From Loripinus fragilis (lineage: Eukaryota > Mollusca > Bivalvia > Lucinida > Lucinidae), in the NCBI GenBank assembly GCA_964019695.1, contig OZ026521.1:32089601-32153600 (forward strand): DNA of 64,000 bases, read 5' to 3'. The notes beneath the pieces are model-generated. The model had not been told where the DNA came from and ran no database searches. It saw only the letters and a program-made list of their open reading frames with translations. Shown one piece after another: positions 54,896 through 64,000 of the stretch. The stretch's first letter is position 1. The number at the start of each line of letters is the position of its first letter. Both the position numbers and the translations under genes were made by a program.

Positions 54896-55387
54896 TTAAA
54901 AAAATAACACCGTATCAAAAAAACTTCCACAAAACGCTTTGAGGCGTGACTGTAACGGTAAATGCATTGAATGAATCGAGGGTCATAACTTAGAGGTCGT
55001 AGTAGAAGTATAGAAATAGTTAAACACGGAAAATAAATTAGCGTGCAAATTTCACTTCGATGAAAAGTCAAAATAATCAATTCTTCAAAACACCGCACTC
55101 GTGGCAGAGACCGCCCGATGGTGCGAGATGCTTCAAAGTAGGTACCATATTCACATTCCGTCACCATGTGAAAAATAGTTTTTATACATGTGCTATCATC
55201 AAAATGTACTTTTATTTTAGCACACGATTTGCGAGGTCTTATCCCAAAAGCCCACCCAAATTTATATCTAAGCAAGAAGCACGGGAGAGAGATCATCGTT
55301 TATCGCATACTCCCTAAAAAAATTCACCGATGGCCGTCCATTTCCCCAACCACCAAACTACACAGCAACTTATTTGATTTATGAGCC
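54896..55387. other. Interval without recognisable gene
   Basis: Overlapping open frames on both strands (54886-55384) have no recognisable domain and look fortuitous. Confidence 0.35.
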
Positions 55388-55612
55388 AGTGCAATGTGGT
55401 ATGTGCGACCAGCAAAGCCTCAGATCAGCCTGCGCATACGCGCAGTCTGATCAGAGCCTTTGCTAGTCGCTTGAGTATTCTATGATTGTTAAGATACTGA
55501 CTGAACACCATTTGGAGTTTCTAATCTTAAAAGAATGCTGCAGAGGCTCGTCCGAGCCTACACTAGTCAAAATGTCAAATTGTTCAAAATCTCATGCCGT
55601 GGCTCAATTATG
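55388..55612. mobile_element. GCGCAG-type MITE, copy 2
   Basis: Reverse orientation to 6206-6442: GAGCCAGTGCAATGTGGTAT to CTCATGCCGTGGCTC, with the internal GATCAGCCTGCGCATACGCG hairpin. Confidence 0.65.
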
Positions 55613-56734
55613 GAATTGGTAAACTGGTAAACCCAAAGTCTTTTCAGGGCATACAGCTGCATCTGAGCCGATCTTTCTGTTGGCGTGCCAGTCAGTACGG
55701 CACATCTTCAATATCAACGATGAACGAAGCAATGTATAGGACAAGATTTCTGAATTATGAATCTTTGCAGAGGCGGGGCATAAACCAATATCAAAGACAA
55801 ATACAGAAGATTTTTAATAATTTATTATCAAAAAAGCATATCCTAGCGAGAATCTAAACGGGCCTCGAGGCGAGAAAACTAGCCTAGCCACTAGTAAGAA
55901 AAACTAAAGTCTATTTTTTCTGTAAATAATAGAAACTATTTGACCCTTCTTGATGGCATGTCTACCTTTCAATGTGTGTTTTACACACATAGGTTAAAGT
56001 TGAGACATAGCCATAAGGTGTAATACTTCTCAGATTTTATAGATTTACCCCTCTGATGACATTTTCATTTTAATGCCTGGAGGACAGGCGACGAAAAAAA
56101 CTGTGGTGGTGGGTTTGTGAACAACAAATAAGCAAATCAGCCTGCGCATCCGCGCAGCCTGGTCAGTACCTTTGTTATTCACTTCAAACAGTTTCGTATC
56201 TAGACAGGCTTGCTACAAGCGAAATTTCATTTTTCTAGCTAGTCTCTGTAGCTAAGCAGACTTGTTAGAGACTTACTAAAGTCAGAAACACCAATGACAG
56301 GGTTTCTCGTCGAGGCCCAACAGAAATGACAGAAAAACATGACCTTGCATTTATTTAAGGCTGTTGTGTGTTTAACTGGATGATTCTGTTGACTTAGTCA
56401 TACAGCTGTTCAAAATGCAAGCCGCACAACCCCACAAAGCAACGTCATAGCATTTAATGTGACTGTCAGCAAGCAACATATCACTGCCAGCACGAATTTT
56501 TTGTTTCTTCAAATAAAAATGGATTTTCAGACTATACGTGTTTTTCAGTCGTTCAGTAAATTCAGTATAGTGTGGAAAAAGATAAGAAATTCATCCTTAT
56601 CATTTTTTCAGCGACTTCCATATAACAGTCAGTGGCATTAATAAAATATGCTTATCGCTAAATTCAATCCTTAACAAACGATTTACAGTGAAATTATAAC
56701 ATCAAATCGTACGAAAGACTGGTGGTAACATCAC
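55613..56734. other. Intergenic interval
   Basis: One GCGCAG hairpin at 56140-56180 (AATCAGCCTGCGCATCCGCG); otherwise nothing recognised. Confidence 0.35.
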
Positions 56735-57655
56735 ACTTCACAGTTCCTACTTCATAACTCACACTTCATTTTTTTCAAAATTAAGTAATTTAAGGGAATA
56801 GAAAGATACATTTTAAACTTCACACTTCATATTCCACAGTTCAGACTTCACAATTCACAGCTCTGACTGCTTATTGAAAACTTTAAAAATCAGACTTCTC
56901 ACTTCATACTTCACAGTTCAGACTTCAAGCTTCAGATTTCAAACTTCAGACTTCATACTTCACATTTCAAAGTTCAGAATTCACAGTTCACAGTTCACAC
57001 TTCATATTTCAAACTTCATACTTCACACTTCATACTTCACAGTTTCCAACCTTTAAGCACATGCCTGTGGTGTATTACTAATACAAATGGCGTAATTGAT
57101 TTTAATCTCTGTTTAAATGTATATTGTTAAATGAAAAGTGTTAATTTCTACTTAACCTCAAATAGGTAATGCCAGTTCTTATTTATTGAACAATTATTAG
57201 GCAGGAATCAATCATGCATCTCTGACTGTGTTTAAAGTTGAACCTTTCATTGTGCAACCAGCAATGCCCAGATGAAAGATGCAGATTCAGTTTTGTTTTC
57301 GAAGTTTTAAACCGTAACATCGAAATATGGTATTGTATTATGAATTTAACAAATATTATGACAGTCAGCAATTGCATTTAACAATATCTAACAAAAAGTA
57401 ACCTAACAGCATCACACGCCATTTTATTAGTAATACGTCATAGTCACGCGTTTAAAATTTGAAAATTGCGATGTATGAAATGTGAAGTCTGATTGTGAAG
57501 TATGAAGTGTGAAGTATGAAGTCTGTACTTTGCAGTGTGAACCATGAAGTTTGACGTCTTATCTGTGAAGTTTGCAATGTGAAGTCTGAACTGTGAAGTA
57601 CAAAGTTTGAAGTATGACGTGTGAAGTCTGAACTGTGATTTCTGTTTTGATATAC
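56735..57655. repeat. Large fold-back with satellite-like arms
   Basis: The left arm (about 56735-57050) is an irregular array of ACTTCA-type words (CTTCATACTTCACAGTTCAG). The right arm (about 57470-57655) is its complement (GAAGTGTGAAGTATGAAGTC). Inner collars TGTATTACTAATACAAATGG (57070) and the complement of CCATTTTATTAGTAATACGT (57420) also pair. A central 330 bp is single-copy. Confidence 0.7.
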
Positions 57656-58052
57656 GAAAAACGAATGTGCATATCAACCAGCACGATCACAGAATCTTTT
57701 CGGTGTCTTTGTTGTTTGTTTAATTATAAGCAGTACTTGCTATTCGTATCGATTGTTTGCGAGAAACAAGGGCGCATATCAATCTTCACAACCGTGCCGT
57801 CTCATCGCTAGAAAGATTTAAACCTAAGGTTGCGAGTTAGTAATGAAGGTTGTGGTCTATAGTTGGTCTAAGCCTTCATCTGCTTCCATATCTTGTGTAT
57901 ACGAACAGCGAAGGTTCTGTCCAGACTTTAGAGATGCACTAGCTCATCTGAGCATTCGATGCTCTCCAATGCAAAATCAAAAGAGACTGAATTTCTAAAA
58001 GTCTAAATTGTAAGATATTAAACTGTTTCAAAGAAATTTTACCTACTACAAG

Positions 58053-58053
<1 letters not shown>
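57656..58053. other. Interval without recognisable gene
   Basis: No domain or repeat recognised. Confidence 0.35.
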
Positions 58054-58127
<74 letters not shown>

Positions 58128-58142
58128 TGAGAGAGAGAGAGA
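58054..58142. repeat. (GA)n microsatellite
   Basis: About 44 GA units with one A insertion near 58125. The poly-Ser-Leu frame on the other strand is an artefact. Confidence 0.97.
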
Positions 58143-58589
58143 AGACAAACCGACACTGTTTTGCAATATTTTATTGGCGCGGGAGATGAATCTGTAAAGA
58201 ACGGTTAAGTAGCACCTGATTACGAACTTGCGCAACAACATAAAGGTGAGACCATACGGGATCAGACTAAATGGTGTTGGCGGGAAAAGGGCGTGTAAAC
58301 GAAAAGGAAACATAAGGCTACCTTGGAGGTTCAGGAATACCTTTGTATTTCAACGAATGATCAGAATCTTCGTAACAAAATCGCATTCAATCCTGCAACA
58401 TTGACATTAGACGGCGTACCGTCGTTTTTTTTTACAACTATTGGATGGTCGAAAACAAACGAAAAATACGTGTTTCAGTCCAAAATTATGCTCTGGAATC
58501 TTGGTAGAATCTGATTTCCATTCCTTTGCTGGCATCCATTTGTGGCTTATCATTACTGTTCACTTTTGCTATGTTTCGAGGATTGCGTA

Positions 58590-58917
58590 ATCAAAGTGAG
58601 AAAGGCGGCAAAGATCAGAAATCGGTACAATCAAGTACCACACCTGACCCAGGATACCACATGGGGAAGTGACAAAACACAATTAAACACCACAAACGAG
58701 AGCCAAGAGGTTAGCCCTTTTTCCCAGCAGGTTACCACAAGGCAGAGCAATGAACAGACCCGAAAGTACGACAAACACAAGACATAAATAAAACAAAAGA
58801 TCCGCAAAAGAAGTACCGCCTTGGAACGGTCAGTTAAAATATTTTATTGGAGGGCTTAAACCGGCTCTTCACGGCGCCAACCTCACCCTTAGTTCAGTTG
58901 TGGATCAAGACACATAG
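58590..58917 (-). mobile_element. Naiad 3' fragment
   Basis: Complement of CCTGATCTTTGCCGCC through GCCAAGGCGGTACTTCTTTT-like sequence to ATCCACAACTGAACTAAGGG. Ends at CACATAGA, abutting the 21-bp array. Confidence 0.65.
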
Positions 58918-58918
58918 A

Positions 58919-59085
58919 AAAAGTAATAAAAGTCGAGTATCGAGTAATAAAAGTCGAGTATCGAGAAATGAAAGTCGAGTATCGAGCAATGAATGTCGAG
59001 TATCGAGAAATAAAATGCAAGTATCGAGTAAGGAAAACGGATAGTATCAAGTGTCGAGTACTAAAAGGCAAGTATCGAGTAAAAA
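58919..59085. repeat. 21-bp minisatellite, about 7-8 units
   Basis: Unit AAGTCGAGTATCGAGTAATA plus A, with variants. Seven-residue repeats in both frames are incidental. It lies against the 5' edge of a Naiad fragment, in line with the known Naiad bias for simple repeats. Confidence 0.85.
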
Positions 59086-59404
59086 AAAGGCATCTAGGTG
59101 CAAATCGTAAGGTCTACTGCATTGCTGCCCTATTATAAATTAATTTTCAAGAAGTCTGTTAGGTCAGCCATTTACACACATTTTCCGAACCGGTGCTTCA
59201 ATTTTAACCTAATTTGCATAGATATATTATTAGGAAACAGTTAAGAGTTGATTTCATTCTGGTGACCATGTCCCCTTGGCACCATTGTTGTTGCTGTTGT
59301 TGTTAGTTTTTTTTATTCGACACTCGACTTTTATAACTTACACTTCGATACACACTCAATTTCGAAAGTTGGGGGGGGGGGGGTCTAAAATCTGTGATCA
59401 AATT

Positions 59405-59945
59405 TCATACTTTTATAGTATTAACTTGTGAAGAATCGGTACGTATTCGACTTATCTGCGAATACCTAGTTCGATTTTTCTCAGATGTGAAGAATTGGTA
59501 CTAAATTTTTATAAATGTGAAGAGTTGGTACTAAATATTCATAAATGCGAAGAATTGGTACTAAATTTTCATAAATGTGAAGAATTGGTACTAAATTTCA
59601 TAAGTGTGAAGAATTGATACTAAATTTTAATAAATGTGAAGAAAAGCTAACAATTCCTCACAAATGTGAAGAATAGCTAACAATTCCTCACAAATGTGAA
59701 GAATTGGTACGCAATTTTCACATATGTGAAGAATTGGTACATAATTTCACACATGTGAAGAATTGGTACGTAATTTCACATATGTGAAGAATTGGTACGC
59801 ACTTTTCACACATGTGAAGAATTGGTACCAGAAGCTCACAGTTGTGAAAAATTGGTACCATATGCTCACATATGTGAAAATTTGGTACCAAATTATCACA
59901 GATATGAAGAATTGGTACTCAATCTTCACAAATGTCAATGACAGA
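59405..59945. repeat. 30-bp minisatellite, about 17 units
   Basis: Unit TGTGAAGAATTGGTACTAAA then TTTTCATAAA, diverging to TTCACACATG versions. Multiple-of-three period keeps frames open on both strands. Confidence 0.9.
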
Positions 59946-60025
59946 ATTAGCAATATATAGTCACATGTGAATGATTCTTCTTATCACATCACATGATTTG
60001 TGGTTGCAAGCGACTGGATGACTAC

Positions 60026-60028
<3 letters not shown>

Positions 60029-60057
<29 letters not shown>

Positions 60058-60088
60058 CGCGCGTGCAGAGAGAGAGAAAGAGAGAGTT
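60029..60088. repeat. (CT)n/(GA)n inverted microsatellite
   Basis: About 13 CT units, AAACGCGCGTGC, then AGAGAGAG-rich sequence: a CT run facing a GA run, able to fold. Confidence 0.85.
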
Positions 60089-60639
60089 CCGAAAAAATAT
60101 AATAGATTTAAATACGTCTTAGAAACCGCTTCTAACGTAGATCAAAGGGACATAACTCAAAAGTGGAAAATGCTAGAGTAATGGCTGTTGTGTTCTGCAA
60201 CATCACATCATGTGATGTTAATATTTGTATCAAATTTCATGTATGTACATTGAGTCGTTGCTTTCTGTATGTCATCTCAAATAAGTAGCTATGTACGGCT
60301 TGCAATAATGAATTTGAGTCTTTTTATCGACAGTAAAGCGAAATATGTGAGATGAAACACAATCTGATGGTTTAAGGATATAAATAAAATGTTCTACTCA
60401 ACCTTTAGAAATAATACATCAGAACTTTTTCAAAACACCTTTAGAATGCTGTTGTTCTTCAAAAATAACTGGATGCCGAAATTCAATGGGCCCCTAAGCA
60501 CCACAAAACTAATTCGTGAAATTTTAACATAACTTTTGAGTGTTATCCTTCATAATCATGGATGACAGAGTGGACATGACTTGTAATAGGTGACACAGTT
60601 AAAATCATTGTCTCTCAGGAACACGATTCTTTATATAGA
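60089..60639. other. Interval without recognisable gene
   Basis: No domain or repeat recognised apart from an ACATCACATCATGTGATGTT palindrome near 60200. Confidence 0.35.
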
Positions 60640-60990
60640 AACAGGAGGTCCTTCGGGCCAGGGGTCGCTCGCCTGAGAATGAGTGTTTATAAGGATACTA
60701 AAAAATCATAGCTCTTCCGAATCCCAGCTATGATGTTTTATAGATAAGCAGTTTCGTTACAAGGCTTTCCATTAATTATGTTGACAAAATTAACAGGATT
60801 TTGACACTCTGGGCGGGAGCATTAATGGTCCCATTGTCATATTGTGAACACACATGGTAGAGGTCCACTAGCTGATGCTACATACAAAAAAAGTTCTAGT
60901 TCAAGTGATTTCAGTCAAGAAGTGTTGTCTCCTTTACTAGGCCCTGCGGTTTCAGATAAAAAAAAGATTTCCCTGTCGTAATGGTCAAGC
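60640..60990 (-). repeat. AGCTCACC-family type 1 repeat, minus-strand fragment
   Basis: GGTAGAGGTCCACTAGCTGA, GCTACATAC and GGCCCTGCGGTTTCAGATAA are complements of the unit motifs; left edge GGTCCTTCGGGCCAGGGGTC and CGCCTGAGAATGAG. Confidence 0.6.
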
Positions 60991-61125
60991 GAGGACAGTA
61001 TAGAAAGAAAGAAAAAGATTAGTGTTTGTTTCTGTATCTACATGCTCGCAGTACTAAAAAAAAAAACGTTTTCTCCCGACGCGGCTCATATAAGTGATTT
61101 GCATTTGAATATTCTCGCTCCTGTC

Positions 61126-61242
61126 ATTTTCCTTAAATTTCCCATGAAAATGAAATAATTCGGTCTCACTGAGATCAAATTATTTCATATTTCATTTTCA
61201 TAGGATATTTAAAAACGGGGGTGGGGGGGGGGGGGGGGGGCA
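61126..61242. repeat. Hairpin followed by poly-G
   Basis: ATGAAAATGAAATAATTCGG opposes AAATTATTTCATATTTCATT (61143-61195); a G-rich run lies at 61216-61241. Confidence 0.6.
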
Positions 61243-61617
61243 TGTTTCTAGCGAATCCCCTGATCCCCTCTGGAGCCGCCACTGCTTATAGAGACATCCA
61301 TGTACAGGTGTGCTAATGCACAGACATTCTGGTTACATCATACATGTGCATGCAGGTCGTATGTACTTCAAATAAAATGTGGGCCGAGGTTTCTAATGAA
61401 TTTGGTCCGAGTTGTCTTATAAACTTCGGGCCTGATCTGGACCGAAACTATTTAGCTCTATGGTGGTATGGTAATGTTAGGTTTACGTTTATTTGCTCTT
61501 TGCCATAAAAATGTACAAAACATGGAACCTGTGCAAAATTGCATGTGTTCAATTGTTTGTGCATTTTCCAAGCAGCAACTTAACGCATAAACACATTTTA
61601 ATATCGAGCCTGATTTT

Positions 61618-61705
61618 GATTGATTTGATTATTTACGTGCCATTAACAAGCTTTCAGATATATAGGGAAGGGTCTTCCTGGGTTGAACCAGTACTAAGCT
61701 ACAAT
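61618..61705 (-). mobile_element. SINE tail fragment
   Basis: Complement of CTTAGTACTGGTTCAACCCA and the ACGTAAATAATCAAATCAAT tail. Confidence 0.6.
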
Positions 61706-61726
61706 TATCAAGTCTCTAAATGATGT

Positions 61727-61892
61727 AAATGGGTAAAAGTTTTCAGGATTAAACCTGAATTCAGAATTTTGAGGCTGACTTTTCATAGAAAGTCAGCCTC
61801 AATATGCTGAATTAGGGAGATTATAAAAGCTTCTCTGATTATTATTTTTGTAGGCATAATGCAAATATTTGAATCTCTAAAGTTCAGGATTT
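61727..61892. mobile_element. CATGGGTG MITE, copy 3, right end lost
   Basis: AAATGGGTAAAAGTTTTCAG, the GAGGCTGAC hairpin and GGGAGATTATAAAAGC match copies 1 and 2. Confidence 0.65.
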
Positions 61893-61919
61893 ACGTCAAG
61901 GACAAATTTCGGCTTAGAG

Positions 61920-62585
61920 ACCAACAGTGTGGACCCAGATCAGGCTGCTCCCTTTAGGGGCAGCCTAATTTGGGTCGAGGGAGCAGCCTGATCTGGGTCG
62001 ACACTGTTTGCTAAAATGAAGTTATGAATAGCCTATTAACGGTCGTTACGTTTACTAAACATGTATATATGATAACAGACATTGTGGAACTTAATCAAAA
62101 TACAGCATCTCTTCACTGAGTCTTCACTGAATGCATATACATGTATCGATAAGTGGGTCGTTTAACCCCCATCGTTACCAATAAACAAAACTTATTAACA
62201 CATGGCATGTGCTTAGCTATCCCGTGGTGATAGGTTGCACACGCCAGCTGTGGGCGCTTTTGTGTGATTATGAAGATAAGCAGGCTCATCTGATTCTTCT
62301 AGAGAAAACCCGACTTTGCTGCATACGAGTGTCTTTCAAACAGCTTAGACCAAGATCTGGCCCGGAAAATGCCAGGCCTGATCTGGATCCAAACTTTTTA
62401 ATACTTTGATGATATTTTTTGAATAACTTTTCGAAACAATTTGAAAAATAAAAATCAACTGATGCCAATTTTGAAATAATGCATTTGACAAGTTAATAAA
62501 AAAATGCAGTTTTTCATGAAAATAACAAAGGCACGGATCAGTCTGTGCATCCGCGCAGTCTCGTCTGCGCCTTTGTTATTCACGC
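61920..62585. repeat. Cluster of GATCAGG/GCGCAG hairpins
   Basis: GACCCAGATCAGGCTGCTCC with GGAGCAGCCTGATCTGGGTC (61932-62000); CTTAGACCAAGATCTGGCCC with CCTGATCTGGATCC (62343-62390); AATAACAAAGGCACGGATCA with GTCTGCGCCTTTGTTATT (62521-62580). Confidence 0.55.
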
Positions 62586-62784
62586 TCTTTAAAGTACAAT
62601 AGTAAAACTAGTGGCACGCAAAAATTTGTTGTTCGCATGTTTTCGATGGCGAGGCTCATGAATCATTATTAGTTAAAGTATAAAATATTGTTTAGCTATT
62701 GATTGTTTGCTTGCGTGTTGTTCATTAATCATTAAATAAAATGATTGAAATAAAAAATGCTTTTTTCTGTTTTAACATAGGCTT

Positions 62785-63575
62785 AAACTCCAGCTGTTAA
62801 GTTTTTAGACTTAATTTTTCGCAATAACTTTTTTATCTTCAATTTTAGCACAATGTGATTGCGATGAAAGTTGTTGAGGAGAGTTTCCGCCAACTTCTCC
62901 AAAAGGTCTTGTACTTGTGGCGCAAATAGAATTTTGTGTGTATAGATGAAGATTTTGCAATAAATTGATTTCGTCCTAAATTTCTAAGTATTTTAATGAC
63001 AGGTATAATTCGTATATGCGTGACAGAAAGGGGTAGTTTCCAAAAATATTAGGAAGCAGTGCATATCCCGTTCTTCACTAAGGCTGTGCATAGCATAAAA
63101 CTGCCGCTAACATACTCAGAATTTACCGTGCATACGCAAGGATCAACTTAAAGCAGGCTCATTTGTAGGAACAAAGGCTAGGTTATCGCATGACGTGCAA
63201 TTTTCTTCTTATGCACGTGCTATGAAATGAACAGTTTTGAGATGACCCTACTAGCTTAACGCACGAGCGATTCAGGCGCGATTTCTATTATATTCGAACT
63301 AGCCATCCATCGCTTTAGTAGTTGAATTAGGGCGGTGCAATGTAACTTTTTGACTGACATCTTAGACTTGGTTTATTTGCGCTTTGCTTAAAATGTTCAA
63401 AGTGTGCATCTAAGCACAGAGGAACCTGCAGCATCTAGGATGTTGGAACCATTTGGAGAAGTTGGCGGAGATGTTCCTGAATACTTTTCATCGCGAACAC
63501 ATTTTGCTAAAATTAAAGATAAAAAAGTTATTGCGAAAAATTAAGTCTAAAAACTTAACAGCTGGAGTTTTTTTT
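62785..63575. mobile_element. Element with long TIRs of about 140 bp
   Basis: The left arm from AAACTCCAGCTGTTAAGTTT to CGCCAACTTCTCCAAAAGGT (62785-62910) is complemented by 63450-63575. Arms are about 85-90 percent complementary. The central 540 bp has no coding frame. Confidence 0.65.
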
Positions 63576-64000
63576 TTTTTTAGTGATATGGCAAAAATGT
63601 GTGAAACACATCATTAGATGGATCCATATCTGCGCCGCTTAACGTTTGCGCGGATTGATATATCATATGCGCGTTTTTTTTTCTACGAAAGCGCGGAAAA
63701 AGTACTATCATATGCGCGTTTGAATTGCGCGGTTTTTAATTACTTTTATATGTCACTTGGACAGGTTAAACATACTATAGTCGTATCTCGTTATCAAAAC
63801 CATAGAAAAGACTTTCTTTTCATCTTGTTCATGATTGTGTTCTAGGTTTATTGCGTTCATTGTTGACATGGCACTGTCTGTTCTTAAGCGGTCCTTACAT
63901 TTCTTATTTGTACACCGCCATGATATATCTCCGCATTTCAGAACACCGTCAATTCTATATATAAAGCCATCATAAATTAAACTTTTCTTTCCTTTATTCG
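63576..64000. other. Right edge of window
   Basis: Contains two ATCATATGCGCGTTT motifs (63662 and 63708) with GCGCGGATT and GCGCGGTTTT nearby; probably part of another dispersed repeat. No gene recognised. Confidence 0.35.

Noticed and set aside
57939..58313. Leu-Ser repeat frame
   Set aside because: Translation of a GA microsatellite.
59405..59945. CRISPR-like array
   Set aside because: Units of 30 bp are directly adjacent with no unique spacers, and this is eukaryotic DNA.

Overview
This is animal nuclear DNA, most likely from a bivalve mollusc. The gene density is low, the genes have introns, and most of the window is interspersed repeats. Several repeat families (elements starting AGCTCACCTGAGC, short GATCAGG and GCGCAG hairpins, Naiad-type Penelope-like retroelements, tRNA-derived SINEs) are ones I associate with bivalve genomes. 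That species call is inference from memory. No prokaryotic operons, CRISPR arrays or rRNA are visible.

Only two cellular genes can be supported. (1) A plus-strand, three-coding-exon gene (4880-5161, 14631-15328, 17679-17883) encodes a 394-residue TRMT10C/MRPP1-like protein, the tRNA methyltransferase subunit of protein-only mitochondrial RNase P. Its exons join in frame (phases 0 and 2), it starts with a mitochondrial-type presequence, and its introns are packed with repeats. (2) A minus-strand intronless reading frame (47730-48818) encodes a 362-residue class A GPCR of peptide-receptor type, with a splice acceptor directly before its ATG.

Layout: 1-4.8 kb holds small DNA transposons and a 36-bp minisatellite; 4.8-17.9 kb is TRMT10C; 18-26 kb is arrays of AGCTCACC-type repeats with nested DNA transposons; 26-43.5 kb is dominated by Naiad copies, a decayed LINE, a decayed unknown gene and a mariner-like element; 43.5-49.5 kb holds a SINE, an exact tandem duplication and the GPCR; 49.5-64 kb is AT-rich intergenic DNA with hairpin elements, microsatellites, minisatellites and SINEs.

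The most interesting system is the Naiad retroelement. One plus-strand copy (38270-43445) is split by a second, minus-strand copy (39839-42311). Both carry an in-frame TGA at the same site, where homologues I recall have cysteine. The older copy has two further TGAs at Cys-aligned sites, including the first Cys of the CxC motif. At the 3' end of several copies a conserved SECIS-like fold (ATGA, 12 nt, AAA apical loop, TGAT, plus a long basal stem) overlaps the stop codon. Selenoprotein-encoding Naiads have been reported from clams; the overlap of structure and stop codon, and the nested pair, are what this window adds.

A second theme is that at least four unrelated-looking TIR families here have CA...TG ends and 6-bp target duplications.
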